Shown here: positions 5,971-12,011 of the stretch, piece by piece
Layout of the letters: every line of letters starts with the position of its first letter
Numbering within the stretch: position 1 is the first letter of the stretch
NCBI GenBank assembly: GCA_028869725.1
Contig: JAGWRJ010000594.1
Location: 1-12,276 of the forward strand
Length of the DNA: 12,276 bases
Direction of reading: 5' to 3'
DNA from: Alphaproteobacteria bacterium
Lineage (GTDB): Bacteria > Pseudomonadota > Alphaproteobacteria > Micropepsales > Micropepsaceae
Translations under genes and position numbers: made by a program
Notes under the pieces: model-generated
What the model was told of the DNA's origin: nothing
Databases searched by the model: none
The model's input: only the letters and a program-made list of their open reading frames with translations

Positions 5971-6282
5971 ACCGCGGGGCAGGCGTCGACTTGCGTAGAT
6001 ACCGAGACAAACATCAGGCCCAACATCACCGAACGGCGCGCGCGGGGCATCAGGGAGAGTAACGCAAAGCGTGGGACAGTTAGGCGGCGCTGGTGGTTCG
6101 GGGGGGTGGGCTTCATGCTTGGGTACCAGTTCTCGAACTTGGACCTGAGGGTGCCGTCGAAAGTTCGCGTTCGGGCTTTCAACATCGAACGGGACATTCC
6201 CCCTTCGAACCCAATCTGCCTGCAACATGTCGGGTCAAGTTCGCGCATGCAGTGTGGCGCGGCAGGTCGCGGACGGCCCATA
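5971..6282. other. 312-bp gap between higA and merR, no supported gene
   Basis: The first 13 bases (5971-5983) still belong to the segment repeated at 9421-9433. Beyond that I see no recognisable gene. A minus-strand frame covering 5967-6311 has moderately coding-like codon use (for example TFDGTLRSKFENWYPSMK) but lacks a ribosome-binding site and any family resemblance, so it may be the remnant of an older gene cut by the rearrangement that brought in the metal cassette. Confidence 0.4.
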
Positions 6283-6711
6283 TTAGCCGACTTCGTCATG
6301 GTCTTCGGCAAGGCATTCCGAGTGGTCGCGCAACACTTCCAGCACCCTGCACTCGGAGGTCGTCCCGCCCCGGCACTCGCCGATCATTCGCTGCAGCTCG
6401 CGCCTGAGCGCCTCGAGGCGCGCCATGCGGTTCTCGACCTCGCGCAACTGTCGTCGGGCGATCGAATCCGCAGCGCCGCAGTCCCGATCGGGATGGTCGG
6501 AGAGGTCCAGAAGTTCGCGGATCGCGTCGAGCGGGAAGCCGAGCTGCCGGGAATGGCGGATGAAGGCGAGGCGGTCGAGATCCGCGTCGCCATAGCGCCG
6601 CTGTCCGCCCTCCGTGCGCCCCGGTTCCGGCATCAGGCCGATCTGCTCGTAATAGCGGATGGTCTGCACCTTGGTGCCGGTGCGACGTGCCAGGGTCCCG
6701 ATCGTGTGCAT
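6283..6711 (-). CDS. MerR-family metal regulator, ZntR/CadR/PbrR type
   Basis: This 142-residue activator senses divalent metal and remodels the 19-bp-spaced promoter of the adjacent ATPase gene. The N-terminus (MHTIGTLARRTGTKVQTIRYYEQIGLM) is the MerR winged helix, and residues 80-112 form the dimerisation helix. Cys78, Cys113 and Cys121 match the three metal ligands of ZntR-type sensors (Cys79, Cys114, Cys124 in E. coli ZntR), with an extra Cys133 near the end. That points to Zn/Cd/Pb rather than Hg or Cu. I choose the ATG at 6711, not the one at 6738, because GAAGGAGGGG lies just before it. The gene is divergent from cadA and shares the intergenic operator. Confidence 0.9.
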   Translation of the reverse strand: MHTIGTLARRTGTKVQTIRYYEQIGLMPEPGRTEGGQRRYGDADLDRLAFIRHSRQLGFPLDAIRELLDLSDHPDRDCGAADSIARRQLREVENRMARLEALRRELQRMIGECRGGTTSECRVLEVLRDHSECLAEDHDEVG

Positions 6712-6741
6712 GCCGCCCCTCCTTCGGTGCAAATTCACCCC

Positions 6742-6772
6742 TTGAAGCTACAGTAACTGTAGCATCTATCTT
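6742..6772 (+). promoter_or_regulatory. MerR-type promoter and operator of the metal ATPase gene
   Basis: TTGAAG (6742-6747) and TATCTT (6767-6772) are separated by 19 bp, the over-long spacer typical of MerR-family targets. The spacer holds a perfect 7-1-7 palindrome, CTACAGT (6748-6754), A, ACTGTAG (6756-6762). Metal-bound regulator would untwist this DNA to start rightward transcription. Confidence 0.88.
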
Positions 6773-6796
6773 ATGCGCTGTCGATAAACCGAAGCG

Positions 6797-9031
6797 ATGG
6801 GAAGACAGCGGATGACGGATGGGACGGACCTTCACGAATGGCGGGTGACCGGGATGGATTGTGGTGCCTGCGCGGCGAAGGTGCGCGGCGCGGTCGAGGG
6901 GTTGCCGGGGGTCGAGGCGGTCGAGGTGACACTGATGAACGAACGGCTGCGGCTGCGGCTGGATGCGGGCACGACCTCTCGCGAGGCGGTGGAGAAGGCG
7001 GTGCGCCGTCTCGGCTACGGGATCTCGGCCAAGGGTGCCGCGCCGGAAAAACCCAAGGGCGGGTTCATTCTGCCGGAGGGGGCCTTTGCCGGTCCGCGCG
7101 AGGCCGGGCCGAAAGATCACGCCGGCCACCAGCACGCCGCTGCGCCGAAGCCTGACCCCGCCTGGTATGCAACCTCCAAGGGGCGTTACCTGATCGGGAC
7201 GGGGGGACTGCTCGGCTTTGCCTGGATCGTCGAGCTGCTCGTCGGCGGGCCGATCGCGCATTGGGTCTTCGTGCTGGCCACCCTGACTGCCGTTGCCCCG
7301 GTGGCGAAGCGTGCCGCGCTGATGGCCGTGGCGCGGATGCCCTTCACCATCGAGATGCTGATGAGCATCGCCGTTGTCGGCGCCCTCTTCGTGGGGGCGG
7401 CGGAAGAGGCGGCGCTTGTCGTCTTCCTCTTCGCGGTCGGCGAGATGCTGGAAGGCCTTGCCGCGTCTCGCGCGCGCGGGTCGATCCGGGCGCTCGCCGA
7501 CCTGGTGCCGAAGACCGCGCGGCTGGTCGTCGGCGAGCGCATCCGCGAGGTCCCGGCAGAAAGCCTTGCCATCGGGCAGATCGTGCAGGCCCGTCCGGGG
7601 GATCGGATCCCCGCCGACGGCACCATTGTCCGCGGCACCTCGGGCGTCGATGAAAGCCCGGTGACGGGCGAGAGTGTGCCTGTGCTGAAGGCGCCGGGCG
7701 ACGCGGTCTTTGCAGGCTCGATCAACACCGAGGCAGAGCTGCGCATCCGCGTCGACAAGGCCGCCGAGGACAACACGATCTCCCGCATCCTGCACCTGAT
7801 CGAGGAAGCGGAAAGCGCCCGCGCGCCGGTCGAGCGCTTCATCGACCGCTTCAGCCGGGCCTACATGCCTGCGGTGGTGGGCGTGGCGCTGCTGGCCGCG
7901 CTCCTGCCGCCACTTCTATTCGGCGCGCCTTGGGAGACCTGGATCTATCGCGGCCTCGCGCTTCTGCTGATCGGCTGCCCCTGCGCGCTGGTGATCTCGG
8001 TCCCGGCCGCGGTCGCGGCCGGGCTCTCCTCCGGCGCGCGACACGGGCTTCTGATGAAGGGCGGCGCGGTGATGGAGACGGCGGCGAAGACCACCCTCGT
8101 TGCCTTCGACAAAACCGGCACGCTGACCGAGGGGCGGCCGCAGATTACCGATATCGTGCCACTGCGCGGCGACGCGGCCACGCTTCTCGCCACCGCCGCG
8201 GCGGTCGAGACGGGCAGCAGCCATCCGCTGGCGCAGGCGATCCTTGCGCGGGCCGAGGCCGAGGGAGCCGCGGTTCTGCAGGCCACCCGGGCCATGGCGA
8301 TCCCGGGCCGCGGAGCGCGTGCAGAGATCGCGGGCGAGACATGGAGCGTGGGCGCCCCGCGTCTTGCCGCGGAGGCCGGGGTGCTGGGGGACGCTGACCG
8401 CGCCACCGCCGAAGCCCTGGAGAGCGCGGGCAAAACCGTCGTCACCGTCTTCACGGCCGATCGCCTTCTGGGCCTGCTCGCGCTGCGCGACGAGCCGCGC
8501 ACTGATGCCGCCGAGGCTGTCGCGGTGCTGAAGGGCATGGGCATCGGTTCGGTCATGCTGACCGGCGACAACCCGGTAACGGCCGGTGCGATTGCCGATG
8601 CTCTGGGGATCGAGGCCCGTGCCGGCCTGCTGCCCGAGGACAAGGTGACGGCGGTGCGCGCGCTTGCCAGTGATGCGCATGTCATGATGGTCGGCGACGG
8701 CATCAACGATGCCCCGGCGCTGGCCAGCGCGCACCTGGGCGTCGCCATGGGATCGGGCACCCATGTCGCGCTGGAGACGGCGGATGGCGCGCTGCTGCGC
8801 GACCGGGTGATGGATGTCGCCGGACAGATCCGGTTGGCCCGCGCCACGATGGCCAACATCCGTCAGAACGTGGCGATCGCGCTGGGGCTGAAAGGGGTCT
8901 TTCTGGTGACCACCCTGATCGGCCTCACGGGCCTGTGGCTCGCGGTCATGGCCGACACCGGAGCGACCGTGCTGGTGACGATGAACGCGCTGCGGCTCCT
9001 GAATTTCCGGGCAGACCAGAGAGGCGCGTGA
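6797..9031 (+). CDS. cadA: Zn/Cd/Pb-exporting P1B-type ATPase
   Basis: This 744-residue inner-membrane pump uses ATP to export Zn(II), Cd(II) or Pb(II). Motifs in order: the heavy-metal-associated domain with GMDCGAC (19-25); a His-rich linker KDHAGHQH (106-113) before the first membrane segment; the actuator motif TGES; CPC (394-396) in the sixth membrane helix; the phosphorylation loop DKTGT with Asp438; the HP motif in SSHPLA; and GDGINDAP (633-640). CPC with the MADTGATVLVTMNALRLL C-terminal helix marks the P1B-2 (ZntA/CadA) subgroup rather than copper pumps. The ATG at 6812, preceded by GGGAAG, is an alternative start that removes five residues. It is divergent from its probable regulator. 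A hairpin overlaps the stop codon. It appears intact and of usual length. Confidence 0.95.
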   Translation: MGRQRMTDGTDLHEWRVTGMDCGACAAKVRGAVEGLPGVEAVEVTLMNERLRLRLDAGTTSREAVEKAVRRLGYGISAKGAAPEKPKGGFILPEGAFAGPREAGPKDHAGHQHAAAPKPDPAWYATSKGRYLIGTGGLLGFAWIVELLVGGPIAHWVFVLATLTAVAPVAKRAALMAVARMPFTIEMLMSIAVVGALFVGAAEEAALVVFLFAVGEMLEGLAASRARGSIRALADLVPKTARLVVGERIREVPAESLAIGQIVQARPGDRIPADGTIVRGTSGVDESPVTGESVPVLKAPGDAVFAGSINTEAELRIRVDKAAEDNTISRILHLIEEAESARAPVERFIDRFSRAYMPAVVGVALLAALLPPLLFGAPWETWIYRGLALLLIGCPCALVISVPAAVAAGLSSGARHGLLMKGGAVMETAAKTTLVAFDKTGTLTEGRPQITDIVPLRGDAATLLATAAAVETGSSHPLAQAILARAEAEGAAVLQATRAMAIPGRGARAEIAGETWSVGAPRLAAEAGVLGDADRATAEALESAGKTVVTVFTADRLLGLLALRDEPRTDAAEAVAVLKGMGIGSVMLTGDNPVTAGAIADALGIEARAGLLPEDKVTAVRALASDAHVMMVGDGINDAPALASAHLGVAMGSGTHVALETADGALLRDRVMDVAGQIRLARATMANIRQNVAIALGLKGVFLVTTLIGLTGLWLAVMADTGATVLVTMNALRLLNFRADQRGA

Positions 9032-9038
9032 CGCCTCT
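9020..9038 (+). terminator. Hairpin overlapping the cadA stop codon
   Basis: AGAGGCG (9020-9026) pairs perfectly with CGCCTCT (9032-9038) over a five-base loop that contains the TGA stop. The following bases (TCTCAGG) are only slightly T-rich, so it is a weak terminator candidate or an mRNA-stabilising end. Confidence 0.4.
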
Positions 9039-9242
9039 TCTCAGGCGGTTGCCGCACAGGGCCCAGAAGACGATCGCGGCGCCGAGCGAATGCTCCAAGC
9101 GCCCAGCAATCATTTGTGACCAGCTTGGTGCTGGTCGGGGTTCCGTTCTGCTTTCAAGTCTCAGGCGGACGTTATAGGCGTGGTCCGTCTGGGCGGACGC
9201 TTGGCCCAGTATCCAGTTCTTGGGCGGAACGACGCCGCGCAG
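9039..9242. other. Gap between cadA and the truncated higA, with a hairpin
   Basis: No supported gene. GACCAGC (9118-9124) and GCTGGTC (9130-9136) form a perfect 7-bp stem with a five-base loop. A minus-strand frame here (for example KNWILGQASAQTDHAYNVRL) extends into cadA as an antisense shadow; I do not recognise it. The segment probably came with the metal cassette or is debris at its right junction. Confidence 0.4.
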
Positions 9243-9420
9243 GACCGGGGACACCGCCCTGCGCTTCGGACACTGGTTCGGAACGGAGTCGCAATTCTGG
9301 CTGAACCTGCAATCGCAATTCGAGCTGGCGCCGGCTTACGAGCAGACGGGCAAGACGATTCGGCATCTGCCAACCCGGGCAACAACGGCGCCGCCACAAG
9401 ATCAGACAAGTCTCATCTAG
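9243..9420 (+). pseudogene. Truncated higA copy (3' part only)
   Basis: From 9247 the sequence encodes GDTALRFGHWFGTESQFWLN and onward to RTLP-like IRHLPTRATTAPPQDQTSLI and a TAG at 9418-9420, matching the C-terminal ~57 residues of the intact HigA with several substitutions (LANKETGETI there, PAYEQTGKTI here). The whole N-terminal helix-turn-helix and any higB are missing. DNA similarity to 5793-5983 starts abruptly at ACCGG, continues to 9433, 13 bases past the stop, without gaps, and I count about 19 mismatches in 191 bases (about 90% identity). It is a fossil antitoxin, unlikely to be expressed as a functional protein. Confidence 0.9.
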
Positions 9421-9571
9421 GCCGCGGGGCAGGGGGCCCGTCTCCAGGGCTCCTGCCTTGAATGTCCCGTCTCGCGATCTTTGCCGCGCGACAGACCCTT
9501 TTCCCGACCCCCAATAGCCCAACGCCCACGTGGTTTCGACCCAAAGTGTTCAAACCCGGGGTTACCAAGCA

Positions 9572-9616
9572 TTGACCTATCCGCTATCGCCTATACATTA
9601 CGATATATACGTATAT
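9572..9616 (+). promoter_or_regulatory. vapBC promoter and palindromic operator
   Basis: TTGACC (9572-9577), a 16-bp spacer and TACATT (9594-9599) form a plausible promoter. Just downstream, ATATACGTATAT (9605-9616) is a perfect 12-bp palindrome placed between the start point and vapB, a good site for VapB-mediated repression. Nothing else is visible in 9434-9571. Confidence 0.6.
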
Positions 9617-9633
9617 TCCTATGAGGATAGCCG

Positions 9634-9879
9634 ATGCCCCAACTGTTCATCCGGGATGAAGCCGTCAACGAACTGGCTATCGAGGCAATGAAGCTTACGC
9701 GCGCCGCCAACAAGACCGAAGCCGTCCGGGCCGCGCTTCAGGCGACCATCGACGCTGCGAAGGGCCGCCTGCCGCTCAACGAGCGCATTGAGGCGGCCTG
9801 CAAACTCGCCGACGCGATCGGCCCCGTAAACCCTGCGTATGACGCCAAAGCCGACGCCGACGCGATGTGGGGACAGTAA
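9634..9879 (+). CDS. vapB: VapB-type antitoxin
   Basis: This 81-residue protein (MPQLFIRDEAVNELAIEAMK, then LTRAANKTEAVRAALQATID) matches the PSK-type/Rv0623-like VapB antitoxins, in which a short N-terminal strand-helix-helix binds DNA and the C-terminal tail blocks the toxin. The KTEAVRAAL segment is the usual second helix. GAGGA lies several bases before the ATG. Its stop is followed after two bases by vapC, the normal order and coupling for this toxin-antitoxin type. The palindrome at 9605-9616 is the likely operator. Confidence 0.9.
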   Translation: MPQLFIRDEAVNELAIEAMKLTRAANKTEAVRAALQATIDAAKGRLPLNERIEAACKLADAIGPVNPAYDAKADADAMWGQ

Positions 9880-9881
9880 AG

Positions 9882-10301
9882 ATGTTCATCGACGCGTCCG
9901 CCATTATAGCAATCCTGAACCGCGAGCCCGGTTCGGAGGAGTTGGTTAAGAGACTGTCATCAAACGAAAAACAGGTCTTGTGCTCACCGGTCACCCGCTT
10001 TGAGGCGGTGATCGGGCTCGCCCGATCGCGCTCCGGCACGCACCGCTCCGCCGACGCACGGCAGATACAGGTAGCGGAGGCAGCGGTGGATCTCTTCCTC
10101 GAGGAGGCCATGGCCCGCAGCGTAATGATCACGGACAGCCTCGGGGCAGGGGCAGTCCAGGCTGCAAAGGATTATGGGCGCGCCGTGGGCCATGACGCCG
10201 ACCTCAACTTCGGCGACTGCTTCGCTTACGCCTGTGCAAAGGGCTACCGCGCGGCGCTTCTCTACAAAGGCGACGATTTTGCCAAGACCGATCTGGCATA
10301 A
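9882..10301 (+). CDS. vapC: VapC-type PIN-domain ribonuclease toxin
   Basis: This 139-residue toxin starts MFIDASAIIAIL, the classic PIN-domain opening with the first acidic ligand Asp4. The other expected acidic residues are Glu41 (RFEAVIGLA), Asp112 (FGDCFAYACA) and Asp131 (YKGDDFAKTDL), so the metal site of the nuclease looks complete. VapC enzymes cut tRNA or rRNA when VapB is degraded. An upstream in-frame GTG at 9867 would overlap vapB, but the ATG at 9882 gives the standard family N-terminus and is preferred. The gene appears intact. Confidence 0.93.
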   Translation: MFIDASAIIAILNREPGSEELVKRLSSNEKQVLCSPVTRFEAVIGLARSRSGTHRSADARQIQVAEAAVDLFLEEAMARSVMITDSLGAGAVQAAKDYGRAVGHDADLNFGDCFAYACAKGYRAALLYKGDDFAKTDLA

Positions 10302-10515
10302 AGCTCGTATGGAGTGCGAGGACGGCGGCCTCAGTGGGCGGCTGTCGAATAGCAAAGATTTCGAGGGGAGTGGGCAAAACCTGGGGGTCATGCGGCTGCT
10401 CTTTGGTACGCGCCGGTTAGCCGACCGTCGAGAACGGCGGCGCGGACAACGGCCACACGGTGGCCCCCCGCGCGCCGCACCGCCGTAGTCTTACGGCGGC
10501 CTCGGCTGACAGCGC
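10302..10515. other. Gap after vapC, two GC-rich hairpins
   Basis: No supported gene. GGCCAC (10451-10456) pairs with GTGGCC (10460-10465), and CCGCCGTA (10480-10487) pairs perfectly with TACGGCGG (10492-10499) over a GTCT loop. Neither is followed by a T-run. They could end vapBC transcription or insulate the metal-type promoter just downstream. Confidence 0.45.
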
Positions 10516-10546
10516 TTGACCTTCCAGCAGATGGAAGTCTTAGCGT
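10516..10546 (+). promoter_or_regulatory. Copper-type MerR (CueR/HmrR-like) promoter
   Basis: TTGACC (10516-10521) is followed after 19 bp by TAGCGT (10541-10546). The spacer region holds the perfect dyad CTTCCA (10521-10526), GCAGA, TGGAAG (10532-10537). TTGACCTTCC...GGAAG with a 19-bp spacer is the known signature of CueR/HmrR-controlled copper promoters. The -10 box is poor, as is common for MerR-activated promoters. No cueR or copper gene is in the window. Confidence 0.6.
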
Positions 10547-10570
10547 TGAAAGACGTATCGGATGCAAGTC

Positions 10571-10783
10571 ATGAGCGGACGTGACATTTCTCTGGAACAA
10601 CAGATACTGGTTGCTTTCAAGCTGGCATACGAGACGGGGCAGCTTGCCGTAGCCGATCATCTCCTTTGTGCGCTGGAACGTCTTTGCGGAGAGGTCAACC
10701 GCGAAACGGCGGTTGATGACGCATACAGAACGATTTGCTCCTGCCGCCCACTTCGGACGTCACGTTGCGACCGGATGTACTGA
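10571..10783 (+). CDS. Small protein of unknown function downstream of a copper-type promoter
   Basis: The frame encodes about 70 residues: MSGRDISLEQQILVAFKLAY, then ETGQLAVADHLLCALERLCG, then a short variable tail with Cys residues (CSCRPLRTSRC). The Leu-rich amphipathic segment ending in LLCALERLC resembles a recurring small alphaproteobacterial hypothetical-protein pattern, but I cannot name a family. The ATG at 10562 is an alternative start three codons earlier; neither has a clear ribosome-binding site. It starts some 25 bases after the copper-type -10 box. The tail after about residue 53 looks less protein-like and may reflect a frameshift or truncation. Expression under copper control is inference. 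Confidence 0.45.
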   Translation: MSGRDISLEQQILVAFKLAYETGQLAVADHLLCALERLCGEVNRETAVDDAYRTICSCRPLRTSRCDRMY

Positions 10784-11015
10784 TCAGCAGACACCTGCTG
10801 CAAGAGGTTTCCCGGTATGGAAAGTTCGACGCTACATGTCGCTTGCACCCCTCGCCCGTGTCACAGACGCTCCCAACTCAGGTTGCCTGGCGTGGCGGCC
10901 TGATCAAGCAGGACCGCGCCGGAACTCACGGTGACGATAAGCGCCAGCTACACCACTTAGCGTAATCGCCATGCGCCCTGCCGTTCCCACAGTGCAGGGT
11001 GGGTGCTGCGCTTTC
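10784..11015. other. Gap between the small gene and the resolvase, no supported gene
   Basis: Plus-strand frames here (10735-10965) have no ribosome-binding site or recognisable motif. A TTACGCTAAG string on the minus strand (10965-10956) resembles the inner end of Tn3-family terminal repeats, but the outer G-rich end is poor. The segment is probably junction debris. Confidence 0.35.
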
Positions 11016-11573
11016 TCACATCGAAGCCTTTGCCTTGTAGACGGTGCCGCGCGAGATGCCCATGTCGCGGGCGATTTCCGTGGGGGACTGGCCCGCGGCC
11101 AGTCTGGCCTGAATGGCGGTCATATCGATCCTGGGCGGCCGGCCACGATAGACGCCCCGGCGTTTGGCGGCGGCAATGCCTTCGGCCTGCCGCTCCTGGC
11201 GCAGATTGGTCTCGAACTCGGCGAAGACACCGAGCATGTCGAAGAAGGCCTTGCCTGCGGCGGTGGACGTGTCCACCGGTTGCTCGGTCGCGGCGAGATG
11301 TGCGCCCTTTTCCTTCAAACGCGCGACAATGACCTGCAGATCGCGCATGGAGCGCGCCAGGCGGTCGATGCGGGTGACCACCAGTGTCTCGCCGGGATGG
11401 ATGAAGTCGAGGATGGTCTTCAATTCGGCGCGGTCTTCGAGACTGGCGCCGCTCTTCTGCTCCCGGCGCACCATGCCGCAACCTGCGTCCGTCAGCGCGG
11501 CGATTTGGGCGTCGAGGTTCTGATCCACTGTCGACGTGCGAGCATAGCCAATTTTGGCGCCTGAACTGTTCAT
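11016..11573 (-). CDS. tnpR: Serine recombinase, Tn3-type resolvase
   Basis: This 185-residue protein resolves cointegrates made by Tn3-family transposition, or inverts/excises DNA at res-like sites. The N-terminal catalytic domain starts KIGYARTSTVDQNLDAQ, with Arg12 and the nucleophile Ser14; RIDRLARS gives Arg68 and Arg71, matching gamma-delta resolvase numbering. The long E helix (FFDMLGVFAEFETNLRQERQ) follows, then a C-terminal helix-turn-helix (IQARLAAGQSPTEIARDMGI, SRGTVYKAK) that binds DNA. Length is standard and all key residues are present. TGTTCAT repeats lie immediately upstream. A transposase remnant in the same orientation lies 120 bp upstream, so it probably belongs to a decayed Tn3-family element. 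Confidence 0.93.
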   Translation of the reverse strand: MNSSGAKIGYARTSTVDQNLDAQIAALTDAGCGMVRREQKSGASLEDRAELKTILDFIHPGETLVVTRIDRLARSMRDLQVIVARLKEKGAHLAATEQPVDTSTAAGKAFFDMLGVFAEFETNLRQERQAEGIAAAKRRGVYRGRPPRIDMTAIQARLAAGQSPTEIARDMGISRGTVYKAKASM

Positions 11574-11657
11574 TTTGGCTGTGCCCGTAACATGAGGTGT
11601 TCATTAAGGCAAAACGAGCCCAAAGTGAACCGAAAAACCGCATGCTCAACTGTTCAT
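11562..11657. repeat. Candidate res region with TGTTCAT repeats
   Basis: TGTTCAT occurs at 11567-11573, 11598-11604 and 11651-11657. The first is part of a perfect TGAAC-T-GTTCA dyad (11562-11572), and another TGAAC stands at 11626-11630. The repeats sit directly upstream of the resolvase start, where res sites usually lie, and could hold its binding subsites. The motif differs from the classic Tn3 res consensus as I know it. Confidence 0.4.
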
Positions 11658-11692
11658 GCCGTACGTAATTATGGATATACCTATAATGCGCG

Positions 11693-11826
11693 TCAAGCCG
11701 CCATACGGTCGTAATCAATCCGGGTCGCCAGATCGATGTCGTAGCCGCCATAGGCGGTGATGTGCGCGTAGATCAGCGGGGTCAGGCCGCGATAATCCTT
11801 GGGCGACAATCGGTCCTGCCAGTTCG
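11693..11826 (-). pseudogene. tnpA: C-terminal remnant of a Tn3-family transposase
   Basis: The last ~44 codons read SDPNWQDRLSPKDYRGLTPL, then IYAHITAYGGYDIDLATRID and YDRMAA, closely following the LSPeD.R.LTPLIy.HvnpYG.feLd..tRl ending of one branch of Tn3-family transposases. A complete protein would be close to 1000 residues, so nearly all of it is lost. The frame stays open to an ATG at 11935, but the upstream part (MPGKPEDAGLSSTHWLLTIL) does not look like transposase, so the deletion junction is near 11826. No D-D-E catalytic residues remain. It marks a past Tn3-type insertion. Confidence 0.72.
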
Positions 11827-11981
11827 GGTCAGACAGGACCCCAAAGCTTAGCCCCGTCGGCCAAACGAACGATTGCAGTATAGTTAGAAGCCAATGGGTC
11901 GACGAAAGCCCTGCGTCTTCAGGTTTTCCCGGCAACCAATGGTTTGACGATTGCCCTTGCCAAGAAACGTCCCGACGTGTA
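11827..11981. other. Junction segment between transposase remnant and arsR
   Basis: No supported gene. TTGACG (11944-11949) is a possible -35 box, but no -10 lies at the right distance from it. The segment separates the Tn3 debris from the ArsR operator. Confidence 0.4.
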
Positions 11982-12007
11982 TTTCAATATAACATGTAAT
12001 ATGGAAA
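11982..12007 (+). promoter_or_regulatory. ArsR operator: 26-bp near-palindrome with embedded -10 box
   Basis: The segment is symmetrical about 11994/11995: TTTC, ATAT and ACATGT on the left mirror ATAT and GAAA on the right, with only two mismatched pairs in 13. TATAAC (11988-11993) inside it is a good -10 box. A dimeric repressor bound here would block transcription. The gene starts five bases after the palindrome. Confidence 0.7.
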
Positions 12008-12011
12008 CGCC

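Noticed and set aside
6296..7795. 499-codon minus-strand frame across merR and the first part of cadA
   Set aside because: High-GC antisense shadow of two strongly identified genes, crossing their shared promoter; product rich in His, Arg, Gly and Asp without recognisable domains.
7916..8859. Long minus-strand frames inside cadA
   Set aside because: Antisense shadows of the ATPase; no independent start signal or motif.
8946..9254. Minus-strand 102-codon frame after cadA that might be an accessory membrane gene such as lspA
   Set aside because: The one hydrophobic patch (LGAAIVFWALCG) is too short, no family motif is present, and a third of the frame lies antisense to cadA.
10956..10990. Possible Tn3-family terminal inverted repeat on the minus strand (GGGAACGGCAG ... 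TTACGCTAAG)
   Set aside because: The inner TACGCTAAG is suggestive, but the outer GGGG end is missing, the length does not give a clean 38-mer, it would point away from the resolvase, and I found no partner repeat.
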